Shown here one piece after another: positions 24,561-36,500 of a stretch of 64,000 bases of DNA. The stretch spans positions 389,192 to 453,191 of the forward strand of contig KB310915.1 in the NCBI GenBank assembly GCA_000328365.1. Reading direction: 5' to 3'. Source of the stretch: Capitella teleta (Eukaryota; Annelida; Polychaeta; Capitellidae). The notes beneath the pieces are model-generated. The model was not told the DNA's origin. It searched no databases and saw nothing but the letters and a program-made list of their open reading frames with translations. Position 1 is the first letter of the stretch. Each line of letters starts with the position of its first letter. The translations under genes were made by a program, and so were the position numbers.

Positions 24561-27500
24561 GCAAATTGGAATAACACTCCTCGCTTCTATTAACTTGCTA
24601 CCTCTTAATTTACACTCTGATTACAGGGTTAGAAAAAAAATCGAATTTTTGCATTGAGTTTCTGCGATATGAATATGTTATCTTTACTCAATGACGGAGG
24701 GCAGTTTCCCGGTGCTGCATGCATGTATGCAGATGATGTAATGCTGATCAAGCATAATCTAGTAATTATTTATTAGTAACCTTACACCTTCAATGATTTT
24801 GAACTTATATAACCGAGCGGTGAAGAGGCTGCCAATGCGAATATATACACTGATGTCTGCGAGAAAAGTACCATACAGGCGTTACACACGTAACTGAGAC
24901 TAGGCATATTGAACAAAGACATAGGGTAAGTGTTAAGTAATCAGTTAGGTCTGAGGTTGAAGAAGGAGATATATGAGGATGCGAAAGTGCTAGTAGCACA
25001 GATGTCTTGGATGAAAATGTGCTAGGAAGATGGATGTCACATTGGTTTAGAAGACAATAAAAGAGAAGCTGTGCATTATCATGATTGTGGTGCATTGCAC
25101 GTTTGGAGGCATCATGTGCGCACGTAGCGCGCGACAGTCGTGAAGCCAATCCGTAATGACCTTCAAATTTAGTTAGAGGTCACACCCTTGGCTGTTAATC
25201 ATGCGAACGCTGATGAATTTCGTCACCTTTCACAGAACCTAATAAGATTATCGCTGCGGAGTTCAGGTGCAGCACATACTGGAATGGGAAGTGGGGGGGG
25301 GGGGGTAGTCTGGAAGGGGAAGAGGGATCCGGGATTACGGGATTTAAACCCGGTAATCCCAGGAAGAGAAGATGGAGGAAGAGCAGGGAGAAATATCTAT
25401 ACGGATGCTTAGGTAGCTGGTGGGGTGTCAATGGCGTATCTGTATAAATTGAATATTGGGTTGTAACGCAGGAGGCCGCACCATCATCTCCCCGGGGGCC
25501 GGGACACCCGACCCTGGTTGTTGTTGCACATCATTGGCTTGGACACAAGCATCAAACGCAAGCCTCACTGTCAGGTTGTGAGCGCAGTCAATTATTTTTC
25601 AAACTCTGAATTGAGCTTCTTTTTATTGTGACCGCGAATTTACACCCAATAAAAATGGATCGATGTGGGATTCGATTACAAGCCGACGAAGAGAACCGTG
25701 TAATTAAGAGGAGCAACAAATTAGCCAAGAGGTAACCGACCACAATCATCTTGTCTGCGGTCAAATGTAAGCTTAACTAATTTTGCTAATTTGAGATAAA
25801 AAGACGCTGGCCGCTTCGTGTTGGTCCCTCACAACATATTTCTTTCATCTTCTTTGATGACAGAGAAAGTTGGACATCGTCGGTTAGAGACGCGGGTGGA
25901 AAAAGGTCTGATGGGTTATTAGCTGAAAGGAAAACCCCAATTTGTTGGTCATGATTTTGATTGGGGAAATATTATTTTACGCATTTGTTTTAATTAGTCA
26001 GGGAGGAATTCTTTGTAAATTATGCGACTTGGATCTTTTATCTTTGAAGAATAAAGCTCTTTTGAAGATAAACTGCGAAATTAAAAACTGTCAATGCTAA
26101 TTATTTTATGGGATTGATTTCTACATCCGTTTCTCTTTGGTCGTCAGGGTTAAACAGGAATATACTTCACGGAAGACATGCGATACACGTGGTGGTACAA
26201 TGGTCAGACGATTTATTCGGTTGACCCTATCATTAAGCGGAGTTCTTTTATCTCTCCGTTCCATATCACGACACTGCATCCTGCCTGGCGGTCAAACTCC
26301 AAGAAGGTCTTTATATCACTCCCCTTCGCCGTAGACTGGCAGCTCTAGAAAAAGCAGAAGCTGTCGTCTAAATGGAGGATATTTTCCCACTGTCTTGGTG
26401 TCCAGCGCTGACATATTGTGGCCACCCAGAGGCCCTTATCCCATTCCCATTCAGGATCGGTTGTTCAAATGACAGGCAATTGAATAGAGTTGAGAAGTCC
26501 ATTTATTTTTTTTTTAAACAAAATTCTCCGCTTTGTGTGAGAGTGTGTCCATATGACATAATATTAGAGATCGCTGAAGCCTATCACTCACTTCGTTGGG
26601 ATATACCAGTAATTCCGCTATCACGCAATTGACCAGAAATAGGAACACTTGTATTCATGTTTAAAGCTTTTCTTTTACACATCAGTGTACTAAGTTTGCA
26701 TTGTCAACATATAGGGCATGCGGTGCAGCGTAGTAGCCACAGGTCAATGTCATCATCTGACCGGATGGACACCTTTGTCGACCAAGAGACACACTAAACA
26801 CAGGCGGAGACTTTCATCCAATGTTTAGCTCCTTAACGCATGTGTAGACTGGACTGACGGATCATTGTGCGGTTGCAGGCATCAGATATATAAGCGTAAT
26901 CCTCTGATATCCCGTTCTGAAATGCATACAGCATTCGCGACATCCGGTTAAAACTTATTTCGCACGCTACGAAGTAAATGCAAATTAAAACGCCGAGCTT
27001 TTTGCTTTGCGAGCTGTTGCCAATCGCGTTATGTACATTATTATTATATGGTTGCTAAGCTTTCGCACATCTTCTTTCAATGCCGCTCACGATGATTCTC
27101 TAGAAATATACAACCTCTGGGATATTCACAAGCCAAGAGCTGTAGCATGTGATGCTCTACTAGAAGTGAGATCGTTAGAAGACCGACTCTTCCATATCCA
27201 TCTTTAGCTTTAACAGTCACTATAAAGTGTCAGTGATCATCTCATTATATTCGTTTGCTGAGGGCATAATTTGTGGATTTCCGAATCAGATAAGATTTCC
27301 GAAATTGGGCAAACGTGATTGCTGTGTACAGGGGCACTATGCACTGTTGTTGTGGGTTAATCTTCTCCCATCGAACGTAATGTGATGAAACGCACGGTGT
27401 GTTATGGCACGTGGGTTGAGAAACTGAATTGTGGCAACACTTGTTTCAATGCTTTTGTATGAACAAATCAATTAGATGCTCAGAAGAGAGACTCAGGTGC

Positions 27501-28054
27501 TTGTTATGCATGAATCTAAGGTAAAGTATCGTTTGAAACTATCTGACAATCTGAGTTGTGGCTGTTGTGTCGTCGATATTCGGTAAAACCATCGGCAGTG
27601 GTGCTCATCAAATGCACGGCACATCATTCAACTCCGCGGTGCTCCACGCAGTCTTGGCACTCAGATCGCAGGGACAACGATGAGACGCTGGCGAATGCAC
27701 ATTGCTCATGGCTTCAGTTGAGGAATTCAGCACACCGGCGGAGGTCGCATATATAGTGTGTGGGCTTCACCATTACTAATTTATTCAAATTGCGCCCGTT
27801 GGTCTTTTGTCCTCCAACTCTTCTTTCCCTAAGAAATGAATACATGCAATTGAAAAACATTGCGAATAATTATGAATATGAAAATATTGAATGATTGAAA
27901 AGCATAGTGTGCACACATGCTTTTAATAACGGATAACTCATTGGGCATGTCCCACTTCATTAATTTGCAACAAGAATTGTCGATGAAGAGATCCAAAAAG
28001 ATTAAAATTGAATTAATTCCAATCGTTCTGTTATGCATTCGTTAACGGCCTTCA
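24561..28054. other. Intergenic DNA between the T-box gene and the sulfotransferase; no gene recognised
   Basis: Contains a short reverse-transcriptase-like scrap (24670-24765), a G-run (25293-25305) and otherwise ordinary DNA. Frames of up to 114 codons (24805-25149, minus) have no recognisable domains. Confidence 0.5.
24670..24765 (+). mobile_element. Possible LINE reverse transcriptase scrap (YADD box)
   Basis: One frame reads NMLSLLNDGGQFPGA followed by CMYADDVMLIK, the layout of the LINE RT motif around the catalytic YADD (a small-residue turn, then F/M-YADD-hydrophobic). No flanking RT motifs were found, so this is either a tiny relic or chance. Confidence 0.3.
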
Positions 28055-28160
28055 AGAATAATCATAACGCGATGAAAACGTTATGATAACAGACGATTCT
28101 GGGTATTGCTCATGAAGTATCATAACGCATCAAATGAACGTTATGAATTGATGTTTTTTT
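28055..28160. repeat. Two inverted CGTTATGAT pairs
   Basis: ATCATAACG (28061-28069) faces CGTTATGAT (28079-28087) across 9 bp. ATCATAACG (28119-28127) faces CGTTATGAA (28139-28147) across 11 bp. The two units are 58 bp apart. They belong to the motif family spread over the window. Confidence 0.75.
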
Positions 28161-28319
28161 TTTCCACTTACAAGATTAGAATACAATTCTGTCTCTAATC
28201 GAGCAGAAACAGGTACACGGAAGCACTGGAAGGGTTTCTAACATTCTATTATTGATATCACAGCTTGAAATATTAGTGCATATTACATAACTGTGCGTTT
28301 AAAGCGTAAAATCCACAAA

Positions 28320-28640
28320 TTACTTTATAACGCAAACGCGTGATTCACATTGAATGAAGCATTGACTGATAATTAGTAATAAAACATTAGTGAAAAAAAA
28401 AAAAAAAAAAAAAATGCAAAATAAGAATTTGCACAAAAAATAGCAAGAACTAAAAACATGAGTTTTAAGGTAGGATTTGAAAGGCGACACAGTTCGTGCA
28501 GTACGCACATAAAAAGGTAATTCGTTCCATAAACAAGGTGCGACATGACTAAACGAAGGAAAATATGAAAGGGTTGATCTGTCAAAAGGATCATGTAAAA
28601 AATTCTGAACTCTCACATTTCGATTAGAAATTCAAATCAG
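28320..28640 (-). mobile_element. LINE 3' fragment (reverse transcriptase C-terminal tail)
   Basis: Minus-strand frame with the layout FDRSTLSYFPSFSHVAPCLW, NELPFYVRTA, then PFKSYLKTHVF. This resembles the conserved tail of CR1/L2-type non-LTR reverse transcriptases (...RLWNSLP..VR....FKSRLKTHLF). It ends in a T-run on the minus strand (28394-28413 is an A-run on plus). The 5' part of the element is missing. Confidence 0.65.
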
Positions 28641-29982
28641 ACTGGTGTAGAGTGAAAAGTCTGCTCAGGTAACTGAGTGACATGTCATGGTTGCATATAA
28701 AATTCATTATATTAATTAGAAAAACAATGCGCCGTTTGATTGGGTAGCCAATGCACAGGTGAATTACAACCGGATAATGTGATCAAATGGGAGAGTATCG
28801 TTTAAAAGTCTTGCAAATGCGTTTAGTAAAATCACTATTGTCCGTAAAATTCGGCCTTCAATTCACGAAGGTAAATTTCCTCAATAGGTTCTGCATTATC
28901 GCTTTACACCTGGACACCTATGTCGCTGCTGTTCTCCAACAGCCACACAAATGACTGGGACCTCTGTGTGGCAACTGGATAATGACCATTAGACGTACCA
29001 CTCAATTCAACAATGATCTATAATTGCGTGCAGTGAGCCACGAGCTTTTCTCCTAAATGTGAGTGTGTATACAATAATACATGCAATGAATACTGCACCT
29101 GTTTCTCGTTCTCCTGGTGCTGCACAACTGGTGCATGAAAAGAACCTTTCAATGTTGTATTCATAATCAAATCGGCAAACGTTGTATTAGAGTACTAGAC
29201 AGAATGGCGCCCGAACCTCCGATACCCCAAAGAAATATTTCGTCCCTTATTTCCTAGTGAACTAAAGAAAGAAAGAATTGTGCCGACATTTCAAGAGACT
29301 TCAAATACAGGTGCACCAAGACATGACTGTACGAGAATTACACACCCACGGACAGCCTATTGCTGTCGTTACTGCATAGCATAATTTCATTATTCATTAA
29401 CAGATTGGGAAAATGGAAGTGATCAGTTAGAAGATATCTCCCATTGCCTTTAACTTACTAGAATATCTATGTACACGTTCTCATATGTTTCTTGTAATAA
29501 GCCTATTCACATATAGGTCATCATCTCCTTCGTCTGGTCAATTTTACAACTTTCCGTCTACAACTGCTAAGTGACTCACACTTGACCGAAACTTGAGACT
29601 GAAGGAATTTCCCATAAATCTCACGCAGCGATTCACCATCCAAAGCCATGCGCCTAAGCTCATCGAGTGCAAAAGTCGAACCATTGAATCCTGCTGTCTC
29701 GATAATCGGCAAATGTTATCCGCGATAGCATTAATCGTGAGAGATAACTTCACTTTACAGCTTTCTACAGACGCACTGAGTTACTGGCTTGTACATTATA
29801 GTCGATTAATATATTATACACAGAGAACTCGAGGTATACAGGCTACTAGTATATCCTCACAATAACCTGCTAACCGGAGCTGCCTCCACTGCATGGAACA
29901 GCCGAGTGCAATCCTGCATTGCTCTTCCACCTTCGCCCCCTTCCCACTGTCTTGTTCAGAGTTGCAAGGAGATGAAGCAGAA
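28641..29982. other. 5' flank of the sulfotransferase gene
   Basis: No promoter element could be placed with confidence. A minus-strand stretch, 29691-29587, has an AG acceptor, an open frame (FNGSTFALDELRRMALDGES, then LREIYGKFLQ) and a GTGAGT donor. It could be a lone unidentified exon or chance. Confidence 0.35.
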
Positions 29983-32900
29983 ATGAACACTCAAAGTGGA
30001 TCATGGAAAGCACTGTGTTTCGTCTTCATTTCTTTCGTGGTTGGGTTATCCTGTTGGCGAAGTGGCTGGGTGAGACAGAGCGCTGCGCCCGAATTCTTCC
30101 GCGTGGATGCATCGCGTACGGAGCAGGACACAGAGACATTAATCTCATTCGAAGATTACAGCAATGTTCGAAAAGCGAGCAACGATAGTGAGGAGTGGAT
30201 TAATCTCATCAATGTGGTGGGTTCTCAAATTCATTTGAATACGAAGGGTGTAAATGTCATGGTTGATGAATCTTTTTGAGTATATGCATTATGTCAATCA
30301 AAACAGGGAGCACCTGACCAGTTAACCTGTTGACCATCAAGAATACATTGCTTGACTCTTGACTCAATGGTCACTGATCGTGGATACCGACAACATTTTC
30401 GTATTCATTGACGAAACACAGATGAATTTAGGCGAGCTGAAGTCTGGTGACTCAAGGATTTAGCCTCGTTGTTATTTGAGGAACCAATAATGCCAATTGG
30501 GAATAATATCACGCAGCATATCGTGAATGAGCCGCGACTCTAGGACCTGAGTCCTGACCCATGACCCGGGTGACCCCTGACCCGTTACTGGAGCATAATT
30601 ATTTTTCAATGTTGTCCAAGGTGAATGTTATCCAGTGAGCATTGCAACGGCCCAAAATTACCTGCAGAGCAACGATCGCCAATGTGGGCAACAGTTTAAA
30701 GATGGGAAGTATTTGGATATAATGATTCCCAAACTTTTAACTAATACTATATTGGTGTTATTCGATCTTTATTTTGTCTGTATCTCCTGTTCAACAAACC
30801 GTTCGGCAATTCAAAACCAGACTATACAAGTACATCCAATGAGTGAACGAAACAGAACTCTTCACATTTCTGAGCATTGTGCAACACCCAGTTGGCCGCT
30901 CCGACTGGCGGTGTGGCCGTCGTCTGCTCGTTAGACAATGATCTCTGAGCTGAGTCAAGTAATTGAAAAACAGTTCATATCGACCGACACAGACCCCTGG
31001 AAAATGCAGAACACCATGACACGGCTTTGATGGTCTGTCAGGGCTGTCAGTCCGACTGTTTACACTCATCAGTCATGGACGAACATCATTTCCTCATGAG
31101 AAGAAACAATCGATTGATGGCAGCCATGAGCCATCATTTTCAGGAAATTAATAATTCATAATAACCTCCATGGGCCAGATAGTTCATGCTGCATACTACA
31201 TTTATTTTCCATACCATAGGCAGCAGAGCGCCACAACCGCCCTTGCTTACGCAGTTAGGCAACACGATGGAGTTCATGGTACATTATAGCGAATCCCTAT
31301 TATACTTCAAAAGCTGTACAGGGAGTCAGGAAATTGTGCATACACTTTTTCTCCTGACAACATTCATCGCATTTCACATCCCATTCATTTTTGTTTTCAC
31401 CGTAATGTGGCTTGCTTATATTATATTCTTTGGTACGTAATTCAAGCAAAATCGATCATACTAATATTTTTGCCAATGGAAATCGAGATTTTTCTCAGGA
31501 CTCTGCTCGCAAATTTGTATTTCTCATCGGAAAACTGACCGGCTATCAGTTTTATGAGGGTCACTCATAATCGCCGTACGCGTTTACAAGGATGAAAACA
31601 ATTACGTCTGAATCAAGAACAGCTCTGCTTTTAAGTGATGTCATTCATCTGGGGAGTGGCGACATATTTCTTGGGAATCGGTTGAACTTAGGCAGCAAAG
31701 CTAAACTTTGTTTGGTGAACCGTGCGAATCCGATTTCACGAAAAAGTAGGCGCACATCACGAAATGCACAAAACCCCCAGTATACAATGACAGAGTTTTT
31801 TTCAATAGAAACATGGCTAAAAAGTGTTGTAGAACTCAGTTCTATTCGTTATTTATTAATCACAAATTATGCCAATTTGGCAGTATTTTATTTTGCAATA
31901 TATATGAAATATAAAGGCTCTTTATAATTCGAATCGATGGCGTGAATCTTGAGTTCTTAGCGTTTGTGCCGATCGGGAAATCAACTTAAGCGGCCGACAT
32001 TGAATTTGGGCCAGGCAATCGGCTCATCGAGGTACACGGAGCCCTGGAAATTAAACTCTGAAACCAGTCTCAACCGTCACATTCTGCTCTGTTTTCTTCC
32101 TCAGAAACCCCCAGAGTTCCTTCCAACCTTTAAAAATCCATGTTGGCGAGATAACTCGACGAGATTGAGGTTGGTCTATCGCTCGAATTCCTAATTAAAT
32201 ACCTGTGTATCACAAATCGGTGTCTTATCATTGCTTGTGTTTTGCAGATGTCTGCCGTACTTCTACATAGCCGGCCAGCCGAAATGTGGCACCACCGACC
32301 TCTTCCACAGCCTGGTTCTTCACCCTCAGATCGTCATGCCGGTCGCCAAAGAGCCTCATTGGTGGGCCAGGGGTCGCTTCGGAGTAAAATCACTTCAGTC
32401 GTTCAAGTCATATGTTAAAATGTTCGCCCCACTGGTCACTGAACTGGTGAGCGGCCACCGCACAGATCTAGTCACAGGTGACACCGTTGCAATCCATGTC
32501 GACTGCACTCTGAACTGCGTTCGACAGGAGAGGCAAGCGCGTCGACCCTTTGGGATAACCGGGTCTGGAAGCATTTCCCTGAAAACCAGGGACTGTCCGA
32601 ACCTCGCATGCTCATTGCGCAACACTTACATCACTTTCAACCACAGGCCAAGATCATCGTCATCATACGTAACCCCGTCGACCGGTGAGAGAGTTACCAT
32701 AGCAATGCTGATGAAGCAGCGATTCTAATTTGCAGAACATTTTCCGATTACTTGTACTTTGGCAAAGGGGGCGAAGGTGTTGATGACTTCCACCGCAAGG
32801 TACAGCTGGGCATCGATCACTTCAACGACTGTGTTAACAATCACACCGAAGACGCCTGTGTCTATCTCTGCGTTAATCATGTCAGTGTTCAATGCAAGTG

Positions 32901-33317
32901 ATCGTTTTAGCTGATTTTATGATTTTCCAGTCACGGCTGAGTCTAGGTCTGTATGTATTCTTCCTTGAACACTGGATGAGAGAGTTTCCCAGAAATCAAA
33001 TCTTCGTCGTTCGGCTTGAGGATTACTCAGCCGATAAAAAGCGTTCCCTCAGAGATATTGCTCAATTCCTCGATTTAGGTAAATTGAAATTATATTTATG
33101 TTCACATTGTGAAACTTATAGCCGCATATTTGCAGCTCCATGGCCTTCGAATGTGCTCAACAGCAACAGCATTAAACGTAAGTGGAACAGACGTCACCCG
33201 GAAGACCAGAAAATTGGAGAAATGCGGAATGATACTCGAAGACTGCTCACCAAATTCTTCCACCCATACAATGTCAGGCTATCTCGTCTCCTTGACGACA
33301 AACGGTTCCTATGGTGA
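29983..33317 (+). CDS. CHST15-like: CHST15-like carbohydrate sulfotransferase (type II Golgi membrane protein)
   Basis: Seven exons: 29983-30216, 32105-32169, 32248-32477, 32528-32684, 32736-32880, 32931-33078, 33136-33317. Total 1161 nt, 386 residues plus TGA, all phases agreeing. A short basic N-terminus and a hydrophobic stretch at residues ~9-25 (KALCFVFISFVVGLSCW) form a signal anchor. FLPTFKNPCW then CLPYFYIAGQPKCGTTDL contains the 5'-PAPS loop (PKCGTTDL, ~111-118). EPHWWARGRFG, GEASASTLWDN and RNPVDRTFSDYLYF (3'-phosphate binding, ~224-240) follow, then FVVRLEDYS and the Trp-ending C-terminus. These blocks match GalNAc 4-sulfate 6-O-sulfotransferase (CHST15), which transfers sulfate from PAPS to chondroitin sulfate A in the Golgi. 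It is shorter than the human protein (561 aa, from memory), chiefly in the stem. The first exon boundary (30216) and whether stem exons lie in the 1.9-kb first intron are the least certain points; an in-frame ATG at 29893 is an alternative start. Confidence 0.88.
30217..32104 (+). other. First intron of the CHST15-like gene; holds one 66-bp mini-element
   Basis: AT-rich intron. A run of GACCC/TGACCC repeats lies at 30548-30588 and the mini-element at 30875-30940. Small frames (31186-31440, 31592-31927) lack splice-framed similarity to the stem region of the family. I see no further exon, though a short one could be missed. Confidence 0.5.
30875..30940. mobile_element. 66-bp mini-element, copy 1, with 9-bp target duplication
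   Basis: Starts CATTGTGCAACAC and ends TCGTTAGACAATG. It is 62/66 identical to 63713-63778. It is flanked by ATTTCTGAG (30866-30874) and ATCTCTGAG (30941-30949), 8 of 9 matching and directly abutting. The ends form a 6-bp inverted repeat (CATTGT/ACAATG). No tail of A or simple repeat, no coding capacity. Confidence 0.7.
32478..32527 (+). other. 50-bp intron in the CHST15-like gene
   Basis: GTGACA ... CGACAG. Removing it restores the family motif GEASASTLWDN exactly; reading through it gives a long but unrelated frame. It is close to the lower limit for animal introns and not a multiple of three, so retention would shift the frame. Confidence 0.88.
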
Positions 33318-33492
33318 CCGCTACATTTTACTTATCGCATTCCCCTTCATTGTTCACGATTGGATGTGCCTAATGTGAAAAAAAAAACCCCCGCTCAAAA
33401 CGCACCTCAGGGTTTTTCAACTGCTGTGCTTTCGGAGATCTCATTCTTTGATTTCATTGCTCTATTGGCCATTTCACTTCTGATAATGCCAA

Positions 33493-33498
33493 AATAAA
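33493..33498 (+). terminator. Poly(A) signal of the CHST15-like gene
   Basis: AATAAA, 176 bp after the stop codon, in an AT-rich stretch; the first canonical hexamer downstream. Confidence 0.65.
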
Positions 33499-35298
33499 AG
33501 CATATAAATTATTGATAGAACCACATCTACACATCTACACAGCACACAGCATAAAGGGTATTGAACTAAACCTGGAACCGAAGGTGTAGCGACATGTTGC
33601 CGGTGAAGTACTATGGGCCCATATCCATTGATTTCAATTAGCATGATCTTATACCATTGATATTTGATAGGCTGAAATCGCTTCATGGTTTGATTCAGCT
33701 TTTTTATCTCTGGATTGATTAGATTTCATCTTCATAATTGAATGTCGATTTTGATCGCTGACACTCTGCTATACTTGATGCTGATTGCATATCCAACCGA
33801 ACCAGCATTACACACGTTCAGACCGTGCTGAAAATAATAGTTTACATTAAATTAGATGAAACTATGTACATGCACATGAATGCCCAGCAGACACCCGGTC
33901 GTTATGCACATAGTCAAGTGTCTATTTGGACTTATAATGACCGGTCACTGGTCGCTTTGTACACGTCGTTCCTGAGTACGTTTACATGCCGAAGAGGTCA
34001 GACTGATGTTTGGGATTGTCGCTTAGGGCAGGTGGTCGCTACCGCGGGTTTTACTTATTGTGGCATTGCGAGCAGAATCATGGTCACTGATGGTTCAATC
34101 ATGAACACAAGTACAGATCGAGATCATAATGTTATCGTTCTGCTCAGCGACGAGTTAAATTTCGGACCAAGTCATAACGCTACATTTCGGAAACAGATAC
34201 CTGCACTACAGATGCGGTGTCAGCGTTNNNNNNNNNNNNNNNNNNNNNNNNNNNNNNNNNNNNNNNNNNNNNNNNNNNNNNNNNNNNNNNNNNNNNNNNN
34301 NNNNNNNNNNNNNNNNNNNNNNNNNNNNNNNNNNNNNNNNNNNNNNNNNNNNNNNNNNNNNNNNNNNNNNNNNNNNNNCACCCCCCCCCAAAAAAAAAAA
34401 AAAAAAAAAAATTAATAAAAAATAATAAGAATAATAAAATACCCCTTACGTTATCTTCATTTCAGGGCTCTTGTGACGATTTCTAACCCTTTATTCACTC
34501 CTTCCGTCGTGGTGGGGTTTTCCAAAAACAAATCAAAGCCTGCTTTACAGATGACCGTCAGAGATGCCCTGAAGAAGCACCAAATAGCATATACCTGAAA
34601 TGCAGAACTCATTTCTAGACCATTACATAACCACTAAGTAGGTAAAGTCTAACCTGAAACTTTACATTTAAATTTCAAGTTACATAATTTACCCCTGCGT
34701 GGCCACGACAAAACAGCCCTGATCCTTGAATAAAAATATAGAAATCCGTTATGATCTTCGCATCGAATTTTTCAAGGTGCGTTATGGTAGGGATTTTCGC
34801 ATGTACATAAAAGAACTTTTCTATTCATATATTTGACAACATCCGTTGGCAATGCTCGTATTTTTGACGCATTTTGTCTGTAACACGCTTATAATTATTA
34901 TTTAATTTTGTTGTTTGCCAAAGTCCGTTGAAGTATAATAAAACAAGACATCGGAGGAACTCCGACCACGGTTAAATCGATGGGAGATACTAGAATGGAT
35001 TGATCAGACATGATTGATAGTGCTACAGGATACGAATCAAAGTAAAACGAGAGAATAAAAGTTAATGTAATTTTAAATTCGTGATAATTGTTGTACAACG
35101 GTTACATTTACAAAATATTGGAAAGAAAATAGTCAGACATTGGATTTGCACCGAGAAGCTCAGTTACTGGTGGACTGGCTGGCCGCTACACCACAAGGGT
35201 TAATGGGTATGCAGCTATATCAAAACATATACGGACAGAAAAATTACATGGTAGTCAAGTTCATGGTGTCTTTAATGAGCATAACTCTTGAACCGAAT
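33499..35298. other. Intergenic DNA with assembly gap; no gene recognised
   Basis: Holds the N-gap (34228-34378), a following C-run and A-run (34381-34410), and single CGTTATGAT motifs at 34747-34755 and, as a one-base variant, 34780-34788. Frames across the gap are not meaningful. Confidence 0.5.
34228..34378. other. Assembly gap, 151 N
   Basis: Run of unknown bases ending at a C-run and A-run, which suggests that the assembler failed on low-complexity sequence. Confidence 0.99.
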
Positions 35299-35300
35299 GT

Positions 35301-35336
35301 ACAAGTACAAGTACAAGTACAAGTACAAGTACAAGT
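35301..35336 (+). repeat. (ACAAGT)6 microsatellite
   Basis: Six perfect hexamers, followed by a looser GTTCAAGTTCAA repeat to 35369. It creates a Val-Gln repeat in one frame, which is not evidence of a gene. Confidence 0.97.
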
Positions 35337-35405
35337 AATGAACAAGTTCAGGTTCAAGTTCAAGTTCAATTTATGTGAAAGTGAATGGGTCATTATAAGT
35401 GAGAG

Positions 35406-35705
35406 TGTAATGTAATGTAATGTAATGTAATGTAATGTAATGTAATGTAATGTAATGTAATGTAATGTAATGTAAAGTTATATAATGTGAGATTGTAATT
35501 GAGATGGTTTAGCAATGGAATTTTGATTTTAATTGTAATTTATTTAATATTTGCACGTACATAATATAATTGTGATTGTGAATGTCAACATTCTCAAATG
35601 CAAAGTAATTAATGGGATTTAAATGGAGTAAAATAGCGAACCTGGTGAGAATCGAATCTGGATTCTGCTAATTCGTGACTCTACCTCTCTGCCATGGAGT
35701 CAAAT
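35406..35705 (-). mobile_element. tRNA-derived SINE (family 2) with (TTACA)n tail
   Basis: On the minus strand 35705-35636 resembles a tRNA: A-box-like TGGCAGAGAGG and B-box-like GATTCGATTC, with the spacing of a pol III promoter. An AT-rich body follows and the 3' end is a perfect pentanucleotide array (14 copies of TGTAA on plus, 35406-35475). A tRNA head plus a simple-repeat tail is the hallmark of a SINE. I found no clear target duplication, so borders are approximate. Confidence 0.7.
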
Positions 35706-35749
35706 ACTGTAAGCTGCTGCTGTTTAAGGTTTTTCAGCAGTTAACAGAA

Positions 35750-36500
35750 CTAATTATTTTCCTTTAACTCATTAATTGCTGGTGATAGCCAAACATTTGT
35801 GGCATCAAAGTTGTAGATTACATTTGTGCGCATCTAATGGTGAAAAGTTTTTACTCATAAATGTTTAGGCTTAACGAGCTGTGATTAGTTGAAAATTAGA
35901 ATTCCTAATTAGACAACGGGACTTGTGCCACTATGAAGCATGATATCTTGGCTTTATTAATTGTGATTTTTGTGATTTTATGACAATTACTTACAAAGCT
36001 ACAGTCCCACTGAGAAGCAACATTCAACTGACGACAGTGACCTTGACCTTGACGTGACTTCTCCGAAAAATTCAGTGAAGCAGGATAACATGATATCTCT
36101 GACATTTGGCAAAAAAAAAAAAAAAAAAAAAAACTCCCCAAAAATGTAATCAAGTGCTATTTAATGAGTGATTAACTCACCTATGTAATAATTAATGATC
36201 TTACACACTAGGTTCAAATGCAAAACTTATGCATTTTGTTAATGTGCATTGAATGGTGAAAACTTTATTGAAAACCGAACTGTATTCATTTCTAATGTAT
36301 AATATAGCATGAGTAGATTTTTACTTAATTTGCCAGTGTGACCTTGACCTTCATCTAATTGGTTTTAAACTTCTTTCAGACCTGCGTATTAAATGCACTA
36401 TGTGATGAAGTTTTAAAGCTCTTGGTGTAGCACCAACGTATTGGCGAAGAAACTAAAGTGCGGACAACAGACAGACAGACTAGGAGGCTAGTGATATGTA
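35750..36500. repeat. Old unclassified repeat with TGACCTTGACCT and GACAGACAGAC motifs
   Basis: Contains GTGACCTTGACCTTGACGTG (36031-36050) and GTGACCTTGACCTTCAT (36340-36356), an A-run at 36111-36132 and a terminal ACAGACAGACAGACTAG (36469-36485). AGGTCA-rich sequence recurs at 41479, 46830-46870, 47390-47560, 47839 and 48180, suggesting a dispersed old family. Borders unclear. Confidence 0.4.

Noticed and set aside
29203-29214. TGGCGCCCGAAC, matching the first 12 bases of a tRNA-Lys primer-binding site
   Set aside because: No long terminal repeat, polypurine tract or retroviral-type coding sequence was seen around it; treated as chance.
30875-30881. CATTGTG at the end of the 66-bp unit as a RAG/Transib heptamer (CACAATG reversed)
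   Set aside because: The heptamer would be in the wrong orientation at the left end, the right end does not match it, there is no nonamer, and the flanking duplication is 9-10 bp rather than 5 bp.
32248-32728. A continuous 150-codon frame through the CHST15-like exon 3 and beyond
   Set aside because: After 32477 it loses all similarity, whereas removing 32478-32527 restores the GEASASTLWDN motif in the other frame. The read-through is chance.
33825-34415. 196-codon frame
   Set aside because: A third of it is the N-gap and the end is poly-C/poly-A; there is no recognisable motif in the rest.
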